Notes: generated from the letters alone by a model not told the origin. Shown: positions 11,626-23,692, numbered from the stretch's first letter. The stretch is DNA of 41,021 bases from Saccoglossus kowalevskii (GCF_000003605.2 NW_003151264.1:368439-409459), one strand, 5' to 3'. Numbers and translations are program-made.

Positions 11626-11913
11626 TCCTTTAGGAACAGACCATTAGAAACTCCGGGTGGAAAACAACTGCACAGAGAAAAAAGATAAATAAAACAAACC
11701 ATACAGGGGAAGTGAAAACAAGAGCAAAGACCTCCGATTCTAATATGAAGGACAAATTTATACAGTTTTCAACTGCCCCCCTCTCCCAGAGTCTACTCGA
11801 CCTATTTACAACAGCATGACCGTCACAGTTGTCCCACTTACCCCACTACCGCATTAAATATGAGATATTAATTTTAATGAAAATAAAATTGTCGTTACTT
11901 TTTTTAAATGCAG

Positions 11914-12326
11914 GTGAGCCAATTAAAATCAGTGTCATTGAGAAGTGAGGGTATGTGACACGTATCGACGAGTTGTATGTGCGGCAGAAATACATATTTG
12001 TTAAGTTGCCACTGGGACGTTCGTGAGATCGATGAAAATGAAAAGGAACTGAAATCTAGCCTAATCCTAAAATAGGTGTGGTTGATTTTATGTCTGTGCC
12101 TGAACACATTTCTCAGCTTCCCAGCATGCAGTGCGAATCAACAGCCGTAACTGTTTGTGTTAAGCTGAACGTGTACATGCTCAACACAGACGTCCGTGGT
12201 TTCAACCGACACATTCATTGGATTACTAGCCGATTAATAGGGACACCGTCACCGATGCTGAGGGACTGTGTTGTGGGACACAACCACGTCGAATTCACTG
12301 AAAAGATAATTGAGAGACACAACTAA
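11914..12326 (+). pseudogene. Degenerate exon-like region, unrecognised
   Basis: A pyrimidine-rich tract ending in cag at 11911-11913 precedes an open frame reading EPIKISVIEK. After one stop, YVTRIDELYVRQKYIFVKLP follows in the same frame and then closes. A second open stretch (12078-12326) contains VKLNVYMLNTDVRGFNRHIHW and ends just before a donor-like gtaagtcc at 12332. The pieces could be a decayed gene fragment or coincidence. No family is recognised. Confidence 0.2.
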
Positions 12327-12523
12327 AATAACGGTAAGTCCCGCTCGTACTACCATTGATTTCAGTTGCTACAAACCCACGTAGTGTCTTGAATGAAGAT
12401 TAATTCAGTCAATGAAATACATCAAAATGGCCCTGCCTGGCGTTAACTTTAAATCGTCACACATCGTCTTCTGTGTTCACACTGTGTGAATACCTTGAGT
12501 ATGCACATTTGTATGAGCACACT
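12327..12523. other. Intergenic, no feature recognised
   Basis: Nothing supported here. Confidence 0.4.
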
Positions 12524-12545
12524 CATATATATATATATATTATAT
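12524..12545. repeat. (AT)n microsatellite
   Basis: Short dinucleotide run. Confidence 0.9.
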
Positions 12546-12718
12546 CGTAAACACACTCCATTGTTATGCAAATCTGTAGCGCTTATAACGTAGTCTGTTT
12601 CGGTGGTTTATTTAATAAAGTCTTAACTCCTGATGAGTGAGGTACTCCATGTACCTTATGAAACAGTACTGTAGAGTGAACTTTACTCATGTAGTCGTGT
12701 CTTAATTTCTCTGTCCAC

Positions 12719-12756
<38 letters not shown>
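12719..12756. repeat. (AT)n microsatellite running into a gap
   Basis: The dinucleotide run is cut off by the assembly gap, so its true length is unknown. Confidence 0.9.
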
Positions 12757-12806
12757 NNNNNNNNNNNNNNNNNNNNNNNNNNNNNNNNNNNNNNNNNNNN
12801 NNNNNN
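12757..12806. other. Assembly gap of 50 N
   Basis: A run of exactly 50 N, probably a placeholder of arbitrary size inside or beside an AT repeat. Confidence 0.99.
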
Positions 12807-13003
12807 CTTGCTGCATTATAAGTATCACTTCCCTGTCAAATTAGTGGTTCATGCTTATTTGAATCTGAACATAACAGGCCAATTCTATCACACCTTGCTA
12901 GGCTTGAACTTCCATCCAATCAGAGCATTCCAAATGAACATGATTCTCCACAAAACTAGAGGGCGCTCTGACCAAAAAATTGCCATGATCTAAATAAAAA
13001 GAA

Positions 13004-13006
<3 letters not shown>

Positions 13007-13083
<77 letters not shown>
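13007..13083. repeat. (AT)n microsatellite
   Basis: About 77 bp of uninterrupted AT dinucleotide. Confidence 0.95.
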
Positions 13084-13086
<3 letters not shown>

Positions 13087-14306
13087 GTTCGTCTGTTATG
13101 TATAGAAGAAGCATAACACATACCCCAAGTAGCAGGTTTAAAAAAATGAATGCATTATTCAGGCGTGAAAATGTACGTCTGTGTACAGTCTAGAGGCATG
13201 CCATCACGTTTTCGATTTAAATTCACTTGTCTGATGCCTCTGTCGCGTTTCTAAATCGCATTAGCATTTTCGGTCCCATTATATCAAATAAATTTAAATG
13301 TCATGTTATTGAGGTCAATAACAAAAATCAGCCTTGACCTTTGAGAACAGATCAAAACGAGGAGACCGATTGATAGATGACACTATACCAGTCTTCTTGG
13401 CATACTCGCTTTAAGTGTCGCCAGCGGACACATGTAGATGTACAGCTCTTCGGATCGGCTACATGCTTAATAACTGGGTGATGACTTTAACAGTGATGGT
13501 TTATACTACTATTAATAAATCTTATAGAACCGATAAGTCAAGTTTACAATATTTAAAAAAAAAAAAAAAAGATTTTTTTAGTTCTTAAACTCAAATAGTA
13601 AACATTGTCATCAGTATGGACAGTTCCATACTATTATTTGAAGAGTTGACCTTACCGACCTCTCACTCTCATGTATCTGTCTGTCATTTCAAAACCAGCT
13701 TGTTTACGCTTACATTATTTCATAAAACAGTTTGAAAGACAAGTTTTCAATCCCTTACGATAAAATAGTTTTCTAAATAAAGATGATTACATTCGTGCCT
13801 ATGTGTAATATACAAATTATAATTAGGATTTGACATATATGTATAACGCATGGCCATTGTTACAGTATTTAATTATTTGTTCTTGCAACGAATACGGGGC
13901 TCAAATATATAAGCATTAAAGCCGGATTACCACGTAAGCCAGATTACCGCATGGACAAGGTTAATCTAAACTCTCCACACATTTCCTTTCTCGCCCCATG
14001 TTGATTGACTCATTATTTAAACTCACTCTAAAACAATTTAGATTGAAACAGTTACATTTTTGTCAAATGCAAATCGTTGTTAATGCCGATAAGTATGCTA
14101 AACTATTGTTTCTGGCTTGTTTGTAAATGTTACTGCAACCGTTTGTGCCCTAACCTTCAATTACTAATTTATAGCACGTTGTAAGTCTAATATTACAGTA
14201 ATGTTATAATTTGATACAATGATGATATAAAAATTAATATCTAATACCACAAAAAATGCTATAAAGTAATATAGAACAATCAACGCAAAATCTTGCCCTC
14301 CCCAGT
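13084..14306. other. Region downstream of gene 1, nothing recognised
   Basis: The 3' flank of gene 1 (minus strand). No canonical AATAAA was found on the minus strand in the first few hundred bases after the stop. The rest is AT-rich and featureless. Confidence 0.45.
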
Positions 14307-17300
14307 TCAATGAACATCTGTTCGCTCTAATTCTTTCCCTAGAAAAAGACGCACTCCCCATTTCTTGACATCATCTTTGATGTCTGGCCAAAACAATTTC
14401 AAACTGGCTAAATCGTAGATATCGTTCTTGTTGAATGTTTCCTTTATATTGGTAACATCATCGTCTTTCCAACCATGTCTTGCCCGTGCTTCTTTCAAGA
14501 ACTTATCAAGCGTCATATCTGAATACAATGGGGATAAAAGAACTTTACATTACTTTTGAGATGTACAACAAATAACTTTTCTATTGCTAGTGTTCAATGT
14601 TCAGTTGATTGCAATATATTAATTGAATATCCTACCTGTCTTTTTCCTGTTCTTAGTATCAGCGAGTTTCTTTATTTTAACATACATCTCAGCTCCTATT
14701 AGGGCTGTTTCAAGTGCCTGTATCAGTGCGACTTTAGAAGGAACAGTAACCTCTTTTTCTGAACTGGCAATATGATTTCTTAGAATGAAAGTACGATCTA
14801 TTGGCGACCCTATAGCTGAAGCCGCCTCAGCTGTTCTTTCTTTTGCCTCTTCATCCGGGATATCGCCATGCGATTTGTATACGACCACTGACACAGGGGA
14901 ATATCCTATGATAAAAATGAATTAAGGTAGCGGGACTATTATTTGCATACTTGTTTCCATCTTCTAATTGGGACCAAACGACTACAAATAGACCCAGGAA
15001 AGTATACATTTTTGGAATCGCCAGACTTCAAGCTTTTCAAAGGTGTGTTTAATCAAAAGTGAAAAATTACTTTTTTTTGTAAAAAAAAAATAATTACGCA
15101 TTTATGCTGGTGATAAGAAGTTTTGTTTTCACTTTTCCTAGTTGTTCAATAGTCTGGTAAATTGAGTGTGTCTGGTCAGTTCTATTCAAGTAACGCGTTT
15201 TGAAAAGTAGTGTCCTGAATTTTAATTTCTGTTTTAGTCGCATTGACCCCAACTCAAACCACAACACATTGGTAAATAATCCATGAAATAGTTTGTCTGG
15301 ACACATTCAAGTTCCTCTCATTGTCACCTGAAAGCTGTGAAAATTTGGTGTTAATCCGACGACAATAAGTATACGTTATTTTTTGTTAAAGACCTTGTAT
15401 TTTGAAAAACATAAACTCCTAGAAAACGGCGATGAAGTCACAGCAAAGATTTTCAAGCTTGTTTATCGGTACAATGGATTTGTTTTCCCACCAAGGTCTG
15501 TTTTAACATGTGTAGGGACATCCAAATGTGTAAGGCTATTGGAAACCAAAATAAAGGAATGGGATAGCTATAGTTCGATAAAATCGGCAGATGCAAACAC
15601 TAAAATCAATGATTTTTTTTCAGTGGCTGTGTGACCTTGTGTCTAACACATTCATATGCAAATGACTAATCTGTGAAATAAACAGAGGCGGAGACAAACC
15701 ACTCAAATGTCTGATAGCTACTGATAACACATCCTAACATTGCTTTGTCTTGAGTTAATCTTTGAAACTTATAGACACACAAATTAAACCTGTGTTGTTG
15801 ATTTTAGAAAACACTACTGAAGCTGCCTTGCTTCCCTTCAGAAAATCTACATTTTAACCAACTTACATGACATTCTAGGTTACGTTGACTTTGTCAGATG
15901 AACGTTTATAGTGCATTTCATCAATTAATAAATAAATGTGAAAATCGTAATTTTCAACACAAATAATAGTCTCGCTACCTTAATTATACTTTTCAAATAA
16001 CAAATCTGTCACGACTGATATTTTGTGATAACATATTTTAGAACTCGCCTTCTTTTTTAAATTGCTTTCTGTACTCCTTCATACGATCGTTGTACATGTT
16101 GAATCTTGGATCGTCATAATCTAAGACACATATGAGGCCATGGACCCGATCTGCCAGTGATGAAACCTGTGATGCGGTCGGTGATACACGTCCCTGCATG
16201 TTATCTGTGTCTCTTTTAATGAGTTCATCAACTTTAATCCCACCTACAATAAATATACAGTTTCTCATTTTCTGCAATAACGTTCTACTCATTGTTATCT
16301 CTCTGTTTTTTATAAATGCTTTACTATACATGGACAGTAAATCTCTCTATAAACACGCATGTAGTCAATCTTTAGTTTCTGATTTCACGATTTCCAGTGT
16401 ATTTCTGACAAATTGATAGGACATAGAAGAAATGGGGTCAAACTCGGTTATGTAGGTGCCACAACAGTATCTGTGTCAATATAAATATACTCCCATGGGC
16501 AAATTTTTACCTGACAGTATGGAATCCAGTTCAGACATATAGGTTCTCTCTTCGAAGAAACCTCTCGTATCCAAGAGGCGGAAATTATAGTTGTTCAGAT
16601 GTGATTCCAAATGGATAGTTCCTTCTTTGCCAGTACTCTGTGTCTGGGCATTGCACTGCTCGAAACTACGACCTTCAACTACATGCTGTACCATGTTTAT
16701 GAAACATGACTTTCCAGCCCCAGTTGGTCCAAATACAACTATGTAATAACAAAAATATGAAAATATTGTTATTATCCACAGTAGTTATTTATGTATCACT
16801 GATTGATGACATATAACTCATTAACATACTGTGTAAACGAACCTATTTTAATAACCTTCATATCACTGCATGGAATGGAAGAAAACGCATCTTTGCCCAG
16901 ACTGTTACCGAATTCATAATTTTGTAGTTTCGGTATTTGTTTTTCCAAGTATGCTTCCAATTTCTTTGTTTGGCGTTCCTTCTCTCTTCGATATTTTTCT
17001 TCTTTGAGTCTTTCCCGCTCCTTGTCTATTGCATCCTGTAGTTTTTTGTCGTCAGAAACGTACCTCTAGCAATACAAAAATAGTACATTCAGTTTAGTAT
17101 TGACAACTTTTATTCATACTAAAATGTAACATTTCCAAATAATATTAATGCTACCAATCTCACATCTTCAATTAACTATCCTACCATATTTTAAATATGG
17201 ATTTTTCATAGAAAATCTGCCTTTCCGATAACACGAGTTAATAAGTTGTGTTTCTGTCAAACCTACTAACCAAGGATGTAGTGATTTTAAATATGTTGGT

Positions 17301-18279
17301 AATTTTTGGTCAAATTGCGCTGCAAAATACCAAATTATTGCAGCCTCTTTCCAGAGTTCCACAAATTAAAACAAAACAAAAAAGAACACTTTTGTGAGAG
17401 AGCCGCCAAAGTTAATAATATGTTCTTTATCTTTGAGACTAAGTGTTTCAAGCATGGCGCTTTACTACAATATGCCACAGTGACACGCAGTAAATTCCTA
17501 GGCTGTTTTGGCCGGCGTTTCCATACATTTGGGGCCGTTATTATCTCGTTCTACGTGTTCCAGTGCGTTCTGGATCGTTAGTATAGTTACCTCCGTGCTG
17601 CTTCCAATTACATTCACAACTACCTAGAGATCATTAATTCAAGCTATCGGTGATTATAAAATTGACCTCATGAATTACTGTTCGAGTAATCCTCTCGATT
17701 CACCACATATCCCGGCTTTGGATATAAGTGTCATGAATATTACATCAGTAATTTTATGTCACAGTGTATAGAATTCTCAAAATTACACAACTAAAAACAA
17801 ACATTACTAATAAACAACGACAATCTTGGTGGCGGATCACCTGGCAATAGACCTTTAAGACGCAAATACATATCTGATTTCACATCTTAAGAAGTGTATT
17901 AAAGCGCGAGATAACAGCGACACACGAAACTGCAGTTGTCTTTAATAATAAAATGTCTAATTCACTCTGAATTCAAATATATATAATGAAATAATTCGTG
18001 ATTGCAAATTATTATCACGGAATACCTAATAATAGGAGAGCCATACTTAATATGGCACCATAATTCAGCGGGTAAAATTAGGACATCCAGTGTATGATAC
18101 TGGTATACGGGCCATTGCTTGTAATTTTGTTTTGAAGCAACGATTTGTTTTTAAATGTCCGATTTCATTTTCTCCTATACTCCATCTGTACATTCAATCG
18201 AGAATAAGAATATAATCTATTTAGAAAGATGTAAGTTTGTCGAACTTACCGTTTCTTCTCTACTTTGCTCTCCCCCCAT
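14307..18279 (-). CDS. Gene 1: IFI44-like GTPase with myristoylation signal, 6 exons
   Basis: Exons on the minus strand are 18250-18279, 16843-17065, 16511-16738, 16049-16243, 14636-14905 and 14307-14518, giving 1,158 nt and 385 aa with matching phases. Exon 1 encodes MGGEQSREET, a predicted N-myristoylation site (Gly2, Ser6). Residues 11-60 form a charged, probably coiled helix. The G domain has a Walker A GPTGAGKS (88-95), switch/G3 LDTRGF (140-145), and SHGD (237-240) where a normal GTPase has N/TKxD. Residues 317-385 look like a SAM-like helical domain similar in position to that of gene 2. The family (IFI44-like, lineage-expanded in invertebrates) binds guanine nucleotides and is linked to innate responses. 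Intron 4 needs a GC donor (AAG/GCGAGT), the only phase-compatible choice. Gene 2 lies head-to-head about 2 kb away. The start has A at -3 and G at +4. An AIG1/GIMAP-like assignment is the alternative. Confidence 0.85.
15094..15660. other. Intronic sequence with an unexplained 83-codon open frame
   Basis: Inside intron 4 of gene 1, the plus strand stays open at 15383-15634 and reads KHKLLENGDEVTAKIFKLVY then FPPRSVLTCVGTSKCVRLL. It may be part of an inserted element. No family is recognised. Confidence 0.2.
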
Positions 18280-18372
18280 AATGACAACGTCGCTGTCGTT
18301 GTTAAATGTGTGGACTTCTTATCGACAGAACTGCGTTTAGGTGTGTCAACGTAGTTGGAGAACTGCGAATGT

Positions 18373-18380
18373 ATTTTATA
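18373..18380 (-). promoter_or_regulatory. TATA box of gene 1
   Basis: TATAAAAT on the minus strand ends 93 bp before the ATG of gene 1. It predicts transcription starting near 18345 and a 5' leader of roughly 65 nt. Confidence 0.55.
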
Positions 18381-18398
18381 CATGTAAACTACATTATC

Positions 18399-18406
18399 AT
18401 GCAAAT
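18399..18406. promoter_or_regulatory. Octamer ATGCAAAT
   Basis: A perfect POU-type octamer, read on the plus strand, lies 18 bp upstream of the predicted TATA box of gene 1, the usual position for a proximal activator site. Confidence 0.4.
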
Positions 18407-18432
18407 AATATTCTAATTAGCTGAGTGTGAGC

Positions 18433-18442
18433 GTCACGTGAC
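18433..18442. promoter_or_regulatory. GTCACGTGAC E-box (CLEAR-type palindrome)
   Basis: This perfect 10-bp palindrome matches the MiT/TFE CLEAR element. It lies about 155 bp upstream of the ATG of gene 1 and about 50 bp upstream of its TATA box. Confidence 0.45.
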
Positions 18443-18545
18443 ATACATGGAGTCATGCAGTAGTCAGAAAACGTGGGATTTTTTTTTCATCATGGAATTA
18501 ATCATCGTACGATTTGTCTACGAAACTTACGCCAGTCAGTACTTT

Positions 18546-18554
18546 GGAAATCCC
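18546..18554 (-). promoter_or_regulatory. kappaB-like site GGGATTTCC
   Basis: Read on the minus strand this is GGGATTTCC, fitting the Rel/NF-kappaB consensus apart from the unspecified last base. It lies about 267 bp upstream of the gene 1 start. Confidence 0.35.
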
Positions 18555-19258
18555 AAACACGCACACACACCGTGACACGTTATTTTTAAAGCAGAGGGCG
18601 CTTTTCCAACGAATTGTTTGAGCTTTGCTTATTTAAGGTTTTTAAAGCTCAGTTCTACACCATTCGATTTCATCCCTGACTCACGCAACAGCACTGAGGT
18701 AAGTGTACTGTGTTTCAATATGTGTTGTCCGTTACTGAATGTAAAACGTACATTTGCTATTATAATGATGTGCTCGAATATAACACCAAGAAGAATTGAA
18801 ATCAGGCTGGTTTGAAAACAAAAGCTTCGGCAATGTCGCAATGTAGCCACAATCAGGAATTATCTTCAAGATAATATTCACAACCATCTGTCCATATCTA
18901 GCGTTCTGTGTATTTACATTTCGTGTTCATTTATTATACCTAATAATTCGGTATATCTACCAAAATGCACCTCATTTTATACAGAGGTTGTTTAACATCG
19001 CTCTACACCTCAATTTGAGGTCGCCGATATTGTTATTCTGTCTTTCTTTTGTTTTATTGCTTATCAAATCAGATTAGCAATGTCAAACAGTTGCTTATGC
19101 AATGACAAATTATATTCTTCTATTACATTTGGACGTATTCCGACTGTGTTTATCTATGTTTTGGGTTTCGGCCATCAGTACGTCCGTGCTTCGTCCACTC
19201 GGAGGCATTTTTCAGAGGTGCCTGAAGCGATTTGTTTTTCAAATTTGGTATATAGACA
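18555..19258. other. Intergenic spacer between divergent genes 1 and 2
   Basis: No gene. The 3' part (19140-19258), with ttcagaggtgcctgaagcga, leads directly into the 166-bp tandem duplication. Confidence 0.4.
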
Positions 19259-19590
19259 AGACACATTCTAGTATATTAAACATATGCACATGAATTTGGA
19301 TTTGGATTAAACATGGCAAAGTGCAATTTTTTAGTGTATTGCAACTTGTTTTTGCCCGACTGGTGGCCATCTTTTATTTTCCGATTCACTTCACAAACTT
19401 TATTTACACTTGACACACATGCAAAGACACATTCTAGTATATTAAACATATGTACATTAATTTGGATTTGGATTAAACATGGCAAAGTGCAATTTTTTAG
19501 TGTATTGCAACTTGTTTTTGCCCGACTGGTGGCCATCTTTTATTTTCTGATTCACTTCACAAACTTTATTTACACTTGACACACATGCAA
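19259..19590. repeat. 166-bp tandem duplication, nearly identical copies
   Basis: Copies span 19259-19424 and 19425-19590. They share the run from agacacattctagtatatta to cttgacacacatgca and differ at only about four positions (for example gcacatgaa versus gtacattaa). The duplication is therefore recent. It lies about 670 bp upstream of the start of gene 2. Confidence 0.9.
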
Positions 19591-20262
19591 GATGTAATGA
19601 GTTTTGTACGACTGACCTGCTAGGTTTTAGTAGAGGCTTTTGAGTGATTCATGTGAGCGATGATGGTAGAGAATATAACACTATTTAGGAGAGCAATACA
19701 AGTTGCGTGGCAATCTTATTTGCCAATAAGATCAACTGGCCTTAGAACTTATGACTTCGTTATATGGTTAATATTATTTCAAGATTATAATTATAGCTCC
19801 CAATTACCAATTATGTGAGGCAAAATATAAAAGACATTTATCTACATTCCCATATACTCCCTATAGATTTCAGTAGGCGAATATATTTATCCTGTTCAGT
19901 TATCAGATAATTATTAAAGTGAAACCTAAACTAGTGATGTGGCTGGCCTCTCAACAGTATAGTGATCTCTGTGATCTCACGTTTTCAAGCAAAGTACATG
20001 TGGTGACAATGTAATAATACTTGCCAAAATGAATATCGAGGTCGCTCAAGTTCCATGATAGATTACTTGTGAAAATGCTAATAGTTAAATGTGTAGTGTT
20101 TAACCAACATAAAGTAAATGTACATTATCTTAGTAATTCTACTTTCTTAAACAAAAAATTGCTGATGTTAATAACCTTCACATCTTACTGAATACATCAC
20201 ATGACAGTGAGAAGATCTGCTAAGAACACCTCTGTACATGTTTATGTCAATAACTGAACACC
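19591..20262. promoter_or_regulatory. Upstream region of gene 2
   Basis: The spacer leading to the first exon of gene 2. I found no clear TATA box or named factor site within 300 bp of the ATG, in contrast to gene 1. An in-frame TAA at 20251-20253 closes the frame upstream of the start. Confidence 0.35.
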
Positions 20263-23245
20263 ATGGGTTCGTCAGAGAGCAAGGTGAGTATACTTGTAAA
20301 ATAAAGCAAAGTATTATTTTCGAATGTAATAAATGAACAACTGTACGCGGTTTACATAAAAAAGAGTAATAAAATGCACCTTTTCTGCAAACAGGTACAT
20401 GTCATCTATGAAGATACCACAGACAAAGATATCAAAAGGGAGATTAGGAAGGAACAAGAGGAAGCTCAAAATAAGCAGCGGCAAGAAAAAATAAAACAAG
20501 AGAACCTTGAAGCTGAATTTAAAAAAGTCGATCTAAAAAGAAACAAACTGCGTGAATATACATTCGGAGAATATAATCATATTGAATCATTTGAAGGTCT
20601 GGATGTATTAGAATTTCAACAGCCGGGTGCTATTAAAATTGGCGTATTTGGGCCTGCAGGTGCTGGGAAGAGCAGCTTCATATACACATGTGAACGGATT
20701 ATAAATGAGATCAATAGAGGTATGAATGAATTACTCATGCGAATTTAAATATTGAATTTCGAATAGTTTTTACCTGTAACCATCTGTATGAATGGCATGT
20801 GTTGCCTCCCGTACTATTTTAATTAATACATGAATAAATAATTAACTATATTTAATATATACATTTTGATGTTTTACATCAAAGGAACGGCTGATGTAAA
20901 AACAGAAGGTGGAGAGGGCACTATTCGTTTAATGGATTACCTCTACGGTGACTGGCATTATAAACTAGTCGACACAAGAGGATTTGGGACATACGGTATA
21001 AGTGAGTTGGCTGCATTCTCCAATATATTGTTTGGTAACGTCACAGTAGGAAACGAAGTTGATTTCAACAGTGATGCCAGACCAGCTGAAGTAGGAGAGG
21101 AAGGAGACGTGTTTAATTGGATACACAGTGTTGTGTTCGTAGTTAGTGCTAAAGACCCCCGAATAAAACAACTGGAAACGAGTTTGAATCCAATGCGAAA
21201 GTATTTGAGACCCAGAGGTTCGTATATTCGCTGTAACCAGTTATTCGTACTTAATAATTTAAAAAATAAATATTTAACACTACAATGCGGTTTGACCAAT
21301 AATTGCACTTCATGTGATTGGTTGTAGGTATTGGTACAATTACTGTCATCACGCACAGAGATCAAGTGGACGAATCCGAGATCGAAGATATAAAGGTAAA
21401 TTCGCTGTTGAAAACGTTTCAAAAAACATTTCACCAACAAACCCACTAAGTCGGGATAGACCTCTGATGATGTGATGTTAGATTGCCCGTCACTCCAGTG
21501 TATGAGTGTACCATCTCAGTTCTCAACTGTTTTATGTAGTAAATTTCATAAGTGGCATGTGTAGTGTTCTCAACTCACTCATCTCTTGGTCTTAACCTTG
21601 GGGTCTGTATTTTTGTGAATGTCCATTCATTTCACATTAACTTCTGTATCACTCAACACATTTTTCTATGCATGTGTGTAAATGTTCAATGTATATTGTT
21701 ATATGCCCATTGTACTTTGTTAAAATTCTAATATGCCAATTAAATCGTGTTGTTTTGCTATATTTTTGGGTAACTATCCACCTATGTCATAGCATTGGCA
21801 GGGTTGAAACGTTTTAAAAATTACAGTAATAGGTAATAGAAAATATGCTTAGAAAAGAAAATAATCATTTTACTTATCCTTATAGACCAGCGTCTCGGCA
21901 GCCACTGGCAGCGCTATAAATCATACATTCTTTGTCACCAACTACACTGGAGATATACTCAGTCAACCTCCACGTCCTGACATTGAAGGAATAACCTGTG
22001 ATGTGCTGACCGCAGCTCTTATCATGGGCGAACGATACATTAGAATAGCCATGCGCAAGCAACAGAGAGAAGCTGGTAAGGGCAATATTCGCTTTTCAGT
22101 TAATCACATATGCTAATTTATGGTAAAGTCGATATCAATGTTATAATAATCTTACAGATTTGATGCTACGATAGTATCTGAATGGAATACACAATGTGAT
22201 GAATATTTTAATACTTAAAACGAATCGAACGAGACGTGTCAAAGTTAATTTAAATTCAACTCTTTAATGTGAGCCAATTAATCAATTATTCGCTAATTTT
22301 CAAAATACATATGTATGAGCATGACTAAGTCGTAAAAAACATGCAAATATGTCAGTATAGTTCTAAATATTTTTCAATTAAAAAGTTATGATGCATCAAA
22401 TTTAGAGCATGTTGCACTGACAATAAGAGTTATATGGACACAACGAAATAGGGATGTTTACTGTACTATCTCTCGTGTAATCCTTGTACTTTATAATTGG
22501 ATCAACTCAGATTGAACAAAAATAAAATGCAATAGTCTGGTGCGCAATGGTGGTAATATATCAATTATCTTCTGTGATATGAGTATAATACCTTATGAAC
22601 AAATTCATGTAATAAGATGATTTGTGAAACATTTGTGAATATTGACGAAACAATCTTTTACAGCCCCCAACACGAAACTAACAAACTTTATATTGTATAT
22701 CATGTGAAGTTTTGATTCAAAATATTGAGCAACAATTAGATTAGTTATGGACAAAAAAGAAAATATTTGCACATTGGTCATTTTTGTTGACTAATATTTT
22801 ATAAAGCAAGGAGTGTATTTTAAGATCATTAACACAGGCGACATGACATCATTAAAAATGACTCGTTCTTGCATAGAGTTCATGAGAGGTATATAACCTG
22901 GTATTGTTTTTGTTTTAATTAAAGGTAGCGGGGAGGCACAGACTATTAAAACTGTTAACAGTTTGTTTGAGTCACTAAGAGAAAAATTTCCGATACCGGT
23001 AATTATTGCAATATTATTACTAAGATCTTCTATTAAAATTGTCACCTTTGTTGATTTATATTCTGACCCTGTCAATGTACTTTATTTTGCAGGAACATAA
23101 ATTACTCGTCATTGAAAGAGAATTAGAAATTGCTGGGATATATAACGCCCCTGATCTCAAAGAAGCATGGACGGAAGTGACTGAACGAATTGAAATTTCG
23201 AAACCTATGCAAAAGTACATAAGTAGTGTTCTAAGCGCAAATTGA
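20263..23245 (+). CDS. Gene 2: IFI44-like GTPase with myristoylation signal, 7 exons
   Basis: Exons are 20263-20283, 20395-20719, 20885-21217, 21328-21395, 21886-22075, 22925-22998 and 23093-23245: 1,164 nt, 387 aa, all phases consistent. The start has A at -3 and G at +4, with an in-frame stop 12 bp upstream. The N-terminus MGSSESK fits an N-myristoylation site (Gly2, Ser6). Residues 17-60 are a highly charged, probably coiled helix. The G domain has Walker A GPAGAGKS (93-100), G3 VDTRGF (144-149), a G4-like THRD (235-238), and a family-type AATGSAINHTFFVTNYTGD stretch. The last 75 residues form a SAM-like helical domain. Role by family: a guanine-nucleotide-binding, immune-associated protein, here probably membrane-tethered. 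Intron 3 is only 110 bp with a weak donor (gttcgt), and its retention would end the protein before G4. Gene 1 is the head-to-head paralogue. Confidence 0.88.
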
Positions 23246-23692
23246 AAAAAAAAAATCAACTCAACACATATTATTTCACTGTAGAGATATTTGTCAGTAT
23301 GTAATCAAATCATATACATTGCTCTACCTTCCATGTTTATCAAACATGTACTATTCGGCTCAACTATTAAAAAACAGTAATTTTGCGCTGGTTGCTAGTG
23401 GTTTTGTATTAATTCCCGAATGATCATTACATCTAGTTGAAAATTAACGCATAAGCTCATAATCCAAGGATTTGGTAGGAAAAGATGTTGGCGTTCAGAA
23501 ACTTCGAATTGTTAATCGTTCTTATTAGCATATTCACATGTGTCTGAACAATGCATTAATTACGTGTTGAGAAGACAGTGCCACGTCGTTTTATATGCAT
23601 ATCACATGTGACAGTTTAAATAATAGATTTGTCTACCAAATTGTAGTGTTCGTTCTAGTATTAATTATGATGTTTCGTGTGTAGTTATGTTT

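Noticed and set aside
12078-12326. A stand-alone 82-codon gene.
   Set aside because: It lies in a stretch with several stops upstream in related frames and has no known family, so it was kept only as a doubtful exon-like region.
17168-17362. Minus-strand open frame with WLVGLTETQLINSCYRKGRF inside intron 1 of gene 1.
   Set aside because: It is not needed to join exon 1 to exon 2, which fit exactly in phase 0, and no splice sites bracket it.
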